Assembly: GCA_004369045.1 (NCBI GenBank)
Contig: ML213517.1
Coordinates: 688,757-752,756 of the forward strand
Origin: Heliocybe sulcata
Lineage: Eukaryota > Basidiomycota > Agaricomycetes > Gloeophyllales > Gloeophyllaceae
DNA: 64,000 bases
Reading direction: 5' to 3'
The notes beneath the pieces are model-generated. The model was not told where the DNA came from, made no database searches, and was given only the letters and a program-made list of their open reading frames with translations. Below, piece after piece: positions 22,376 through 33,686 of the stretch (the stretch's first letter is position 1; the number at the start of each line of letters is the position of its first letter). The position numbers were made by a program, and so were the translations under genes.

Positions 22376-24807
22376 CTACTCCCGCACTTCATTAACAACC
22401 ACCTCCTCCTCGCGCTTACTATGTCCAATACTCTGCTTCTCCGCCACAACACTCGACTTCTCCGTGTCGGTACTCTCAGCCTCGAAGAACCCAGACAAAT
22501 CCACTTCCTCAAACGTCCTCGAAGCGCCTACAACAGGGAACGCAACGTTCACGAGCCAGTAGACCACCGCGGACACGCCGAACCCGGTGAAGTACGAGAT
22601 GTCGTAGATGTGCGTGGCAGCGACCGGGACTGGGCGTCCCACTATGCAAGACTTCAGGGCGCTGGGGCAATAGAAAGAGTGCACTTGGCTCACCTGCACC
22701 CACAAGGCCGACGACGTTTATGAGGATGCCTGCAAAATAGGCTGCATAGGCTCTGGAGGGCGCGAATAGTGAGTGACCGTCCCGACTTGGACGCAGCCCA
22801 TCGCTATTACTTACCTCCAATTGATACCGCAGGTATACCAATACCAGCCGTCCCTCCGTGTTGTGTACAAATCCGCAACGCGGTAGTGGCCCCTCCTCAC
22901 AACCCAGTACTCCGTCACCTACAAGTACGTGTTACACTTCAACTTTCCGCCTCAAAGCACTAACATCCCGTTACCATAACCCCAGCAATCGAGCTCAAGA
23001 AGACGGCATATGCCGACAGATACGTCGTGAACTGGTTGCTGCTCGACAACAAGTTCCACGGGCACATACAAAAGCCGACGAGGGCCGCTATATAGCCGCC
23101 TCGTCGGATGTTCTGAATAGGGTGCTCAGATCGCTCTGCGGTGAAACAGGACCTTACGACGCACGATGAAACGAGGGAACAGAGAAGTCAGGTCGCAGCC
23201 CGCGCTAACGGAGTTGGCGGAGATGTTCGTCCTAATCGGGGTATGCGACGTCAGTGCAATCCTGGACACTGTTCCATGGCACATACCCAATCTATGAAGG
23301 AATCGGCCCAGTCAGGAAGAATCGACATGACCAAGGACAACCACACCTGAGCTAGAATAAAGGCAACAGAGATGAACCACACCTTCAGACAATATAGTGT
23401 CAGAAACCACGGCCAGGCAAAATGGCGATCAAAGCATACCCCGAATCTGGTGGCATGTGATGGATTTCCATCCAGAAATCTGCCTAGGAGGTCAACAGGC
23501 GACCAAATCGCTTCCCCGTAGATAACCTGCGACGAGGAGCTGACAATGATCCCGATAAAACTGATCAGGCCGAAGCCGACCGGGATGGCAACCAGCTGAG
23601 GGATGGCGACCGCGGATGGATATGTCGCGCGCGAGGCGAAGTCGGGACCGTTCCTACAAAGTAGCTACCATCAGTCTTCAGATACTCGCCGAGACATAGT
23701 ACGCCAATCCTCACACAATGAGGGTGGATAGGTTACTCAAGCAGGATGTGATGCTGGCGAGCATTGCCCAGGCAAGCTTGGAGCCGTGGATAGTTCCAGG
23801 TTGCCGTACGATAGGCCCCAGACCGTTCGCTTTGACGATGCACCATACAAAATACGTGACCCCAGCGATGGGGACGACGATGGACTTGACGGTGAAGAAG
23901 TGGCGGCTGCAAGGAAATATAAGAGATTTTTTGAGTGCTTGTCCGAGTGGACGTACATTTTGTGGACCGGGAAGTAGATGAACGGAAGTGAGATCAATGA
24001 GAAGAGGAAGAAACAGAGGAAGTCCCGGGTGGTAATCCCTGCAGACACCGGGAGGTGGTTCGCTGCAATGCCGGCGCTGTGAGGGATGTCGCAGGATGAA
24101 AGAGTGAGGCAGACGTACGCAGGTTATTGATGCTCGGCCACATCGCACGAAGCATAACCAGGACGCAGCCACCTCCAATGGAAGCTTGCACGCCATACCA
24201 TATACTGAATTACACGGGGAGATCGTTAGTTCTCGTGAGTATAACGAATATAAGTCATACCAGGCCATAGCACCTCGGTTGAGTGTCGCCCACAGACATC
24301 CCCACATGCCAAAACTCGTCCTAGCCACAACAGGGAAGGTGATGTGGAATAGGGCCCCCGGTCGGGAGTTCATGATCAAGAAGGGAGTGGTGGCGCCATA
24401 ACCTATCCACACGCAGATCCATGCTTGCCACCACGACATGCCAAGCTGGATCATGGACGAGACGATCATCCAACTAAGTTGTGGATCAGCCGGCGTACCG
24501 TTCGGATGTAAAAGAGAGGTGCATACGTATTGATGTTATAACTGGTCGTAACCCAGCTATGGCCGAGAACAATGTGGTCAGACCAAGGATGACATGGATG
24601 TGATGTAGGGACGCACAATGAGACAAAGTTCCAGTGACCCCAGGTTCTCTGCTCGAGGGGAACTGGTACCAAGTCCTCATTCTGTTCCGACGCAGCTGGT
24701 CATCGCCCTGCCCGCTATACAAATAGACTGCTTACCTCGAGAAACGACTGAGTCCACGTTATCCCCGGCCTATGTGAGACTTCGAGATATCTGACGGGGT
24801 TCTTCAT
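22376..24807 (-). CDS. NCS1-family nucleobase:cation symporter, tandem copy A
   Basis: Fifteen exons can be joined in frame into roughly 550 aa. Family landmarks are [14 protein letters not shown] near residue 25, [23 protein letters not shown] (helix 1-2), [33 protein letters not shown] and the [14 protein letters not shown]-terminal helix. NCS1 proteins such as yeast Fur4, Dal4 and Thi7 are 12-helix plasma-membrane importers of uracil, allantoin or thiamine with protons. The substrate here cannot be set from sequence. One exon, 23287-23291, is only 5 nt (ATTGG) and is needed to rebuild the I-G-T-N-I-S stretch. The C-terminal tail is long and acidic/Ser-rich, as in permeases regulated by ubiquitination. 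Tandem with copy B. Confidence 0.88.
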
Positions 24808-25438
24808 CTCAAGCCAATAGCAGTCTCGGCGTCTGCTGGACAAAAAATGGGGCAGAAGAGGATCCCGCACCTCAGCTTTAGCATGAAGGAAGGGCTTATA
24901 TAGACAAGGTTCTAATCTTGCTATCCGAACTGATAAGATAATGTGGAGAATGATGAGAAGGACGCACAGAGAAACCAGAGTAGTGCGGGACAAAAGTGCC
25001 CTACGTCACGCTTGACCGCTAGCTTCAGTGTACGTTTCGTAGCTGGCGCAGCTAATTGTACGCGGCCTTCAAGGCTATATTCGACAGCTTGGTACACCGG
25101 ACGAGGCTATCAAAAGCCAGTCTGTTGTTTAGCATGCAGAAAGGTTCAGTTCACACAACTCTGATGAGAAGCGGTGTGAGAAGCTTGGGTTTCGGCCTCC
25201 ACTCGGAACTGCGGAGCAATAACAATCATGACCCAGAAAGCCTTCCAAATTTTATACCTGCCCAACAAAACCTTAGCTGAGTCGAGTGCGACAATAGCAC
25301 GGGGAGTATGCAACACATACCCACTTATTCGTTGTGAAAGCTTCTCTCTACACATGCAAGCTGGCATGAAGGTCATCAGACATACTTTTTATTCAATTAC
25401 TTCCTAATACACTCGTCTCTCCTCACGGCATTGAACGT
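24808..25438. other. Spacer between the two NCS1 genes
   Basis: About 630 bp containing the promoter of copy A and the terminator of copy B. No gene and no clear regulatory site recognised. Confidence 0.5.
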
Positions 25439-27880
25439 CTAGACACCTTGAACCGCGACATCGTCCATATCCCTTTTGCTTATACTCTTCGTTTCCGCAT
25501 CGGAGTCTTCACGAGAATCATTAATACTCCCTGCGTTCTCCGATACATCCACTTCTTTGAATTTGCGGGACGCCCCGGGCACAGGGAAGGCCAGGTTCAA
25601 GAGCCAGTAGACAATGGCGGAGACTCCGAAACCAGTGAAGAAGGACATTTGATAAATCCGAGTAGCCGCGAGAGGGACGGTCTGTCCCGCTGTGATACAT
25701 ATGAGATAAACGCGCGCACTTATCATCCGAGTTCAATGACATCTGACACTTACTGACGCCCGCAAAGCCGACCACATTGATGAGGATCCCCGAGATGTAA
25801 GCCGCATACGCCCTATGAGACAAGGATTCAGTTGTAACACAGAAGCAGCGCAGACTGACGCAATACCTGAGATTGATGCCGAACGTGTACCAATACCACC
25901 CGTCTCGTCTCGTCGAGTACAGGTCCTCCGTGCGGACGTGGCCACGCCTGATCAACCAGTATTCCGTAATCTGGCAGCAACATCAGCCGGAATTCGAGAA
26001 CAGAGCCAGAGAGGCCAGTACCATGACACCAGCAATGGAGCTCAAGAAGACAGAGTAAGCAGACAAGTATGTCGTGAAGTTGTTGCTGCTCTTGAGGAGA
26101 TTCCATGGGCACATGCACAGGCCGACAATGGCGGCAATGTACCCTCCTCGCCGGATATTCTGTTGAAGGGTGTGACCTCAGGTTCCGGACAGAGTGTACG
26201 ATGGGATACTTACGATGAACCGGGGCATCAGCGACGTCAAATCACAGCCTGCGCTGACGGAGTTTGCTGAGATGTTCGTTCTTTCTTGGAGTGTCAGTAT
26301 ATGCGACCTCTCATCAGGACTTGCTACTCACCCCATCTGCACACAAGTCATATATCCAACGTAAGCCATGCACGGAACTGGGTTAGTGTCTCATGAGCTC
26401 ACCTGAGCGATAATGAACGAAGCGGCTATGAACCAAACCTGACCGTCATGCTCATCAGCTGTCCGGTTTCTGCTGCAGCGCAAGAAACACGCACTCCAAA
26501 CCGCGTAGCATGCGACGGCTCCCCATCCAAGAACATGCCCAAAAGGTCGATCGGGGACCACACCGCCTCCCCATAAATCACTTGCGAAGAGGAGCTGACG
26601 ATGATCCCAATGAAACTGATGATGGAAGTGGCCAGCGGAATTGTTATTAATTGCGGGAGCACCGCTGCGGATGGGCGAGTAGCACGAGATGCAAAGTCCG
26701 GTCCATTCCTAATGCGGTGTAGTGGGTGGATCAGACAAGACGAGAAGGCCATAGAAGCCTGAGAGCACGCACACAACGAGGGTGGCCATATTGCTGATAC
26801 ACGACATCAGACTTGTCACCATTGCCCAGCTGAGCTCCGAGCCGTGAATAGTCGCGGGCTGCCGCACGATCGGGCCCACGCCTTTCGCCTTCACGATGCA
26901 CCAGACGAAGAACACTATCGCTGCTATGGGCACTACAATAGACTTCACAGTAAAGAAGTGTCGGCTAACGGGGGCATCATGAGCTGAGAGCGTCAGGAAG
27001 CAGGTCCCCATACTCACATCTTGTGGACCGGGAACCAGATCGCCGGAAGGGAGATCAGCCAGAAGAGGAAGAAGCACATAAAATCGCGCGAAGTTGTCCC
27101 CGATGACGCCGGCAAGTGATTTGCTGAGCATATCGAGCGTGTTCAGCGGGTATGAATGCCTCAACCTGGGCACACACGCACGTATATTATTGACGCTGGG
27201 CCACATGGCTCGCAGCATGACGAGCATACAGCTCCCGCCGATCGAGGCTTGGACACCATACCATATGCTGCGAGCAACATACGTTTAGATAGAGGAAGCT
27301 CTGACGTGATGCGCGTGCTTACCAAGCCATAACGCCACGGTTGAGGGTCGTCCATAACGATCCCCACAATCCAAAGCTCGTACGCGCCACGACTGGGAAG
27401 GTGATGTGGTGTACCGCGCCGGGACGCGCGTTTAGAACCAGGAAAGGAGCGGCAATCCCGTAGCCAATCCATACGCAGATCCAGGCTTGCCACCAAGACA
27501 TACCGAGCTGGATCATTGATGATACGATCATCCACCTTAAGGAAGTTTTAATCTCAATGTTGCGAACAATGTGCTGATAGACTCACGTATTGACGTTGAA
27601 ACTATCCGCAATCCAGCTACCATCAGACCGAAGTCAATGATCAGTTCGGACGATGGATACCCTGACGGCCTCACAATGCTACAAAGTTCCATTTGTCCCA
27701 TGTTCTCTGTTCTGCTGGTACTGGCAGAAGGTCCTCATTCTAACACCCAAAATCAACAGTGGTCTAACCTCAGTCACGATCACAATCTCAGTTAAAAAAG
27801 CCGCTCACCTCCAAGAAGGTCTGGCTATAGCTCAAGCCAGGCTTATGAGAGACCTCTAGCAGCTGAATAATGTTTCTCAT
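25439..27880 (-). CDS. NCS1-family nucleobase:cation symporter, tandem copy B
   Basis: Paralogue of copy A with the same intron layout. It starts at 27880 ([15 protein letters not shown]) and shows [57 protein letters not shown] and [16 protein letters not shown]. It ends in a Ser/Asp-rich tail with a stop at 25441-25439. It follows the general fungal NCS1 consensus more closely than copy A, for example WIADSF in helix 1. The 5-nt exon is present here too (26332-26336, ATGGG). Predicted plasma-membrane import of a nucleobase, allantoin or thiamine-like compound. No break was seen in any part examined. Confidence 0.87.
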
Positions 27881-28526
27881 CTTCGTTCAGTCTCCTAGCA
27901 CACGTAGACCAGTGGTGATGGTACACAGAGGCAGGCCAAGGGCGTCACCACGGGGGCCCGACGGTTTATGTATCTCTGGACCGGGGTAGTGCATCTGGTT
28001 CCCGTAACGATATCTTCTCCATAACGCCACAGACTGAAAATCAACGAATAGGACAGCAAAAGAATGACAGGTACCTGATGGCATGCGGGGTCCGTCGCCT
28101 AGATAAGGGCTAAGGATAGTTCCCTCGTCCCTCGCCTCCGTTCAATTTCCCGCGTCGTTAGGCGCTCGCGAGCTCTAGCGCCCATAGGTGACTTCGGCCG
28201 AATGCCAAGATTTAAACTGAAGCTTTGAAGGACGATCATGAGACGAACATGAAGTTGGCGCCTATGACCAGTTGCCACTCTATAGAGTGTATTCGCTAGG
28301 TTATTTACCGGAGAATTTGTGGAATACGGCTGCACGAGTTTTGGAATAAGATGACGCACCGGCTGGCTGTAACTGAATGCAAAGCCGCCACCAAGCCTTG
28401 CGACGCAACCAAACAACTTCAAAGTAACATTGCCACAGTTGTTCAGTAAATAAGATGTACAGTTGTATATTAGACTCAGTACAATACGGCATAGTGCATG
28501 CGATATACCCTACTGTCAGATTGCTA
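27881..28526. other. Intergenic, nothing recognised
   Basis: About 650 bp between the NCS1 promoter and the 3' end of the transposase relic. Searched by eye for inverted terminal repeats flanking the relic; none convincing. Confidence 0.5.
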
Positions 28527-29499
28527 CTACCTCGGGTGATACCCCATTAAATTCCGTGATATCTTAGCTTCTCGACCATTGCGGGGCCAAGTGGTACCCC
28601 GTATGCGGCCCGTAATCTCGAGCCGCCGTACATCTTGCACAAGGTCGGCGACGTCCCGGCCAAGCCCAACACCGCTGTTCCGGTTTAAGATGCTATTCGT
28701 CCATATATGGTTTTTGTGAGGGATCTGTGAGCGAATAATGTCAGCGGCCTCGGACAGCATGTCGGCGAGCTCTGCAAGCCGAGTTAGATCGTGCTGAATC
28801 TAGTTAAACAACTCAGAAGTTAGATGCCAGTAGAGTCAACAGAAAGTAGGCGGCACTTACATCCTGCTCGTCGTCGCTGTCGAGATCCAGCTCAACGGCT
28901 GATGCCCGCCGAGCCCAGCTCTCGTCTTCGGGGTCGCGAACGACAAGAGAGGGCTGTCCGCTGCTGGACCCCTCTTTCCGCTTTCCGAGCACGGCGGCGG
29001 CAACGTCAGTGATGAGAATACGCCACTCGTTGCCTACCCGTCCAGCCTTGGAATCTCCCGCCCTCACCCAGACGTGGTCATCGTCGTCTGTTACATTGAT
29101 CTTGGCAGTCCCGGCAGTGAGGTATTCGTCGATTGTCCCGGTAAGCTCAACGGCGGGAAGGAAGTCAGGGTGTCGATAGATCGGGGTAGTCCGTCGCCTA
29201 AAGACAGTCCTCCAGAACTTCGGATTTGGGTACGGGACCGCTTGAACTAGATGCTTGCATAGGGCATGAGCATCGTACATCTGTCGCCCGCAGTTGCATT
29301 GCCACCGTGCGATGTCGGTCTCGTAGGGACGACTACTGACCGTGGCTGCTAGATGAGCCTTCCAACCGCGCTTGAGGTAAGTCTGGAATGAGGAGAGGGC
29401 TTTCGGGTGACCCGTACGCAGGTACGTGTTTCGCCGTCCGATCCAGTGTCGGGGAAGGTCGATGCCATACAGGGGAGGAAGGGCGTCCACAGAAGTCAC
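28527..29499 (-). mobile_element. C-terminal part of a SWIM-type MULE transposase
   Basis: Exon 29499-28861 and exon 28799-28527, joined over a 61-nt intron, give a continuous protein of about 300 aa. It begins LPPLYGIDLPRHW, continues with a SWIM zinc finger (W-x-C-x-C ... LCKHLVQAV), an FWRTVFRRRTTP segment, an acidic linker, and the long C-terminal helix LAELADMLSEAADIIRSQI ending in TTWPRNG and a short basic tail. This order is known from the C-terminus of Mutator-like transposases in mushrooms. The upstream catalytic (DDE) part is absent, the first codon is not a clear ATG, and no terminal repeats were found. I take it as a 5'-truncated DNA-transposon relic, though a domesticated SWIM protein is possible. 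Confidence 0.65.
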
Positions 29500-31181
29500 A
29501 AGTGGGAGAAAAGCTCGCGAAAGAGGAAGGCAAACATCAACTTCAACACGCGCGCCAGAGCGTCGGAGTACACGTGATCGTGTTGTGGCGACATCACTTT
29601 GACATTATTTGGTTTGCGTCGCAAGGCTTAGTGGCGGCTTTGCATTCACTCTGGCTGTAGTTCTGGAAGAGCCTCACTCTATTCCATAACTACGAAATCC
29701 TGGTAAATAACGTAGCGAATACACTCTTATGCCAATCAAATTACTGCTTTATGTTCGTTCGACGGAACGCAATCTGAGTATGCATGTTTGGATTACTGAC
29801 AGCAGCAGAGACCTCGGAATCGTAATAGATTCGCGTCGCTTAAAGTGTTGAGGACGAAAGCTAACCACAAACCGACAACAGGCGTTCGGCGGAAAGGCAA
29901 GCGACGCGACGTCGCTATAGTCGATCGACCGTGGTACTGAGGGCGTATATATATTACAAGCACAAATTATCTATGGTTACTGTCGCGAAGTGGTGAACCG
30001 GGTAGGTAACCTCTTTTTGCGTATCAAGCCAATGCATATGTACATGTATCCCTTCAGTCGACTTTTATGTCATCTCTGATATTCACTGCCGATCTCTTTC
30101 AATTGAATATACTACATATGCATAGGACGAGCGAGCACTAGACAACGTACAGATCTAATTTGAGGGTAAAGGAAAATATCCTGGTTCAAGGAGCAGCCAT
30201 CGGGCTCGAAAACGGAACCCGTTCCAATGTAAGGTATAAGCCTAATGAGGCCCCTTGCGAAGAATTAGTCTCATAACCAGCCTCCTTCTGCGATACTTGT
30301 GTTATGCTAGAATTGTACAGTATACAGTCAAGTACTTACCCCGGATCCTATTACGCACTCTAAGGTCCCTCCGCCGTTCTTTTTCCTTCCCTGTCGTCAT
30401 TAGCACCACCATCCTACAGACGCTTCCTGCCATAGAGGCTGGTCAAGAGTCTAGATAAGAGTTCTTCTTCACAGAAAGCAAGAGAAACAGATGCTGTATG
30501 TCGTTCGAGCTGTAACTGTAGGCCCTAAAAGGTGGCCTCGCTGCCACATCCGAATCGGGCAGAGCGACGCGGTCACGTGAAAGCGCGCGTTTGGTCCGGA
30601 GCGCGTCTCAGTCTCCTGTGCCGCTCTTTCTTCGAGGAACGAAAACAAGCATCGTAACAACGCAGAGCTGCACAAATAACCAGTGTCTCCAGGACTATAG
30701 GCTATACATGCGCGCAATAGACAGACTACAACACGAGTATAGTTATATGGTATTTCTACGACGCCTCGTCGCTGGAGACACGGATGAATTGAAGGGAACA
30801 ATGAAGATTGAAACTGAGATAGAGGAATGCATAGGGCGGTTATGTACAACTACTATACAGTATTCACAGTTAGCAATGCAGAAGGACGAGATGAGTCAAG
30901 CAAGAGGGACGGGATGCAATGATGATGCGGCCTTGAGCCACGGGAGTTGTAGATGCGAGTAGGAAAAAGCCAACTGTAGAGAAACAAACAATGAGGAGAA
31001 GAAGTGAATGGAAAGAAATAGATAGAAATAAATGCGAGACAGAAGAGCCGAAACGGTCATGTGGCATGAAGCAGTCGTTACATGCGTGCAAAACCGTGAA
31101 TGTCATCCGAAACATCGGGAAGTCGGCTCGTAGTCTTGGTCATCGAAGGGTTATGTGCGAAGTAAGGGAAGAGCCTGAAGC
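29500..31181. other. Intergenic, low-complexity patches
   Basis: About 1.7 kb. A-rich purine stretches occur near 30960-31050. No gene recognised; the plus-strand frame at 30591-30962 has no family features. Confidence 0.5.
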
Positions 31182-32070
31182 TTATAGCTCGAGGGCCGCC
31201 TCCTCGGGCGAGAGGCTACGCTCCCGCACGCGCCGGTACCGCTCGGCCGACTTGGACGGCGACGAGAACGTAAAGTTGGAGTAGATCTGCTTCCTCTCTG
31301 GGGTCGAGAAGGACAGCGGTGCTTCAGGCTCGACGGAGAGGCCGCGGACGCGAGGCTTCATGCCGAACTCAAAGTCGCCGGGGATGAAAGAATCGCCAAT
31401 CTCCGGCTCGAGAGACGTGTCCTGAGGAAGAGGTTAGTGATGGAGGCGATATGATAGCTGAAGGTTTACTCACGCGGGGGAGCTTGGAAGGGGTGAGGGG
31501 CATCATGAGAGCACGGCGCTTGGTGGGCGAACCGTCCTCGTAAGCTTGCGTGACATCGGCGAGGGGAAGCACGGTCAGCTCGTAGCAGCGCGTATCCGCG
31601 TCGACGACTTCGACACGTCCCTCAGCCTCGCAGTCCTCAGCAACGACCGGGAGCGAGGGCGAGCGACTCTTGGACGCCTTCGGCTTCCGCGTCTTTGAGC
31701 CCTTAGACTTGACCGCCGACTCCTTCGACTTCACCGGCTTCTTCTTCTTCTCCACCTCCTTGATAGCCTTCACCGGCTTGCACTGAAGAGGCTGGGGTGG
31801 CTGGATCGCCTTCGGAGCGAGAGCAGCCTTTCGCTTCTTCCCCTTGACAGCGGGAGCGCCAGCGCGCAGGCCGGTCAGGGGGTCAATGTTTTCTTTCTCG
31901 TGCTCGGCAGCGAGAGATGCGAGGGTAGTAATGGTGGAGATGGAGTTGGACGTGATGGAGGTGGTAGATGATCTCAAAACTCCACCTTTCGACGCGACTT
32001 TGGTCGTTGATGATTCGGCCACGGAGTTCTCGTCGACGAACACTGTGAAAGCAGATTTTCTCGGGGCCAT
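31182..32070 (-). CDS. KEN-box protein of unknown function (278 aa)
   Basis: Two exons, 32070-31474 and 31421-31182, with a 52-nt phase-0 intron, encode 278 aa. The start MAPRKSAFTVFVDENS is followed by a Ser/Thr-rich region, then EKENIDP (a KEN box with the downstream context seen in APC/C substrates), a very basic Lys/Pro-rich middle, and a conserved-looking block CYELTVLPLADVTQAYED. The C-terminus has a SPTKRRAL motif and several SP/TP sites. KEN boxes mark proteins destroyed by APC/C-Cdh1, and the SP/TP sites suggest CDK control. A cell-cycle regulator is therefore a reasonable guess, but I do not recognise the family. Confidence 0.75.
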
Positions 32071-33686
32071 TGTAGCTGATAGATCTGAGGGCGATGTATA
32101 CAAGAAGTAGCGATGCGCTTGTCTTGAGGATGTTGTGTCCGTCGATGGCGACCGATAAAGACAGAGAAAGGAGACGCGGATGGCTTTTGAGGTCAGTTCA
32201 AACTCCGCTAGATATTCCCACAGCGTAACCCACGCCGCACGCCGAAACGCGTCGCGTCGCGTTGACGCGTTACCTCACGTGTTTTGACGCGACCGCGTTG
32301 TGGGCGCCCGCATGCGTGGCGACCTGTTCTCCCTTTCCGTCCGCCATCTTCACCCATGCGCGTTATTTGCTGCTGCATCCAGGTCTGCCTTTCACATCGT
32401 GAGTCTAAGGCGCTGCATCGGACTAAAAGTGTGCTGCCCGAGGAGCTGAGACTCTTGAGAACGCCAGACCCGTCAGACCTCATCAGACGCGGATTTGCTT
32501 GAGGTGCAAGCACCTCGACTGAAAGGTAATACACTTGGCAGGGCAATATGCACGCCTAAATTACTGCTGCCCCGCACCTACGGGATAAGTACTGGACACC
32601 CTTTTCTTAGGCTGCCCGATACGACTATGCTGACTTACAATATTGCTTAAGTGTCAGTGCAGTGCAGTGCTCCCTACTTGTCGTACCTCTTCCATCGACC
32701 CGCTTACTGCTATGCTGTCAAAGTTACCTCCAGATTTCGCCGCAGAATGGGCTTCCTATCATACACGGATCAATCACCTGTCCTGATCATCGTGGACCAT
32801 GGATAGAGCCAGCCGACTGGACTGCAGGAGAGAGCTGCGCACACGTCGATCAACTTAATAGGGTTATCCGAAACTAACCTTGGAACAAGTATATTGCTGG
32901 AGCTACCGCTTCCTTCGCCCACGGACCCGTTCTCGAGGAACGTCGATTGCCTCGTTTCGTCCACCTTATTACTGGCCTGGACTCGGAACTCGGAAGTCCA
33001 TTCTTGTTACGATTGCATCCTCCCATATTTCATGCAATAATTGCGGAGTGACATCACCGCCGTCAAACATCATGTATAGCGGCTGCAGTACGTAAAATGC
33101 CCCTCTCATCACGGCTCGTTGACATCTATTGCAGTTCACGCCTTCGATGCTCAGGGCACCCGGTAATGGATTTACAAGAATGTACACAGCCTTATACAAG
33201 GCCTTTCAAACGCCCGAGGGCATTCGCTGTAGGCGGCAACGTGTATCTTTCAAGACTGCATTCGGGTTTGATCAAAGCCACGGGACTTGCCGATGGAAGC
33301 AAATGTGTCCCGCTGTCTCGGGTACGAATCTCGAGCACGATCTGGGCAGCCGATAAGATCCTAGGGCAAGCTCAAGGTCCATCCTATCCTTTCCACTAGT
33401 TCGCTCCAACCGGGACAGTGGAAGTGCTCGATATGTGCGGTACCACAGTCATGCTCGGTCGATCACACTCAAGCTCGGAGAATATCTGACTTCTGCAGTG
33501 CGGAACTGCCGCGTCTGCTGCCTCATGCCCTACACGCTGTAACTGGACGTCAATCACGTTTATTACACCCTGTCCATTCGGTCCCCTTCTTTCGCCGGCC
33601 ATATTAACCCTCAGTCTCTGAAGCGATTCGCTAGGCTCAACCTCCTCTTCGGAGCACTTTCTATTTGTCCTTACCCGTCGTCCGTC
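32071..33686. other. Intergenic, nothing recognised
   Basis: About 1.6 kb between divergent genes. It contains a short GTGCA iteration near 32653-32669. Frames such as 33199-32969 (minus) have no recognisable features. It presumably holds the promoters of the KEN-box gene (left end) and the Ran1-like kinase (right end). Confidence 0.5.

Noticed and set aside
11827-27880. Secondary-metabolite or antibiotic-resistance cluster
   Set aside because: No biosynthetic core enzyme (PKS, NRPS, terpene synthase) is present, and fungal APH-fold proteins rarely act on aminoglycosides.
28527-29499. Intact MULE transposon
   Set aside because: The catalytic DDE region and terminal inverted repeats are not visible; only the SWIM-containing C-terminus remains.
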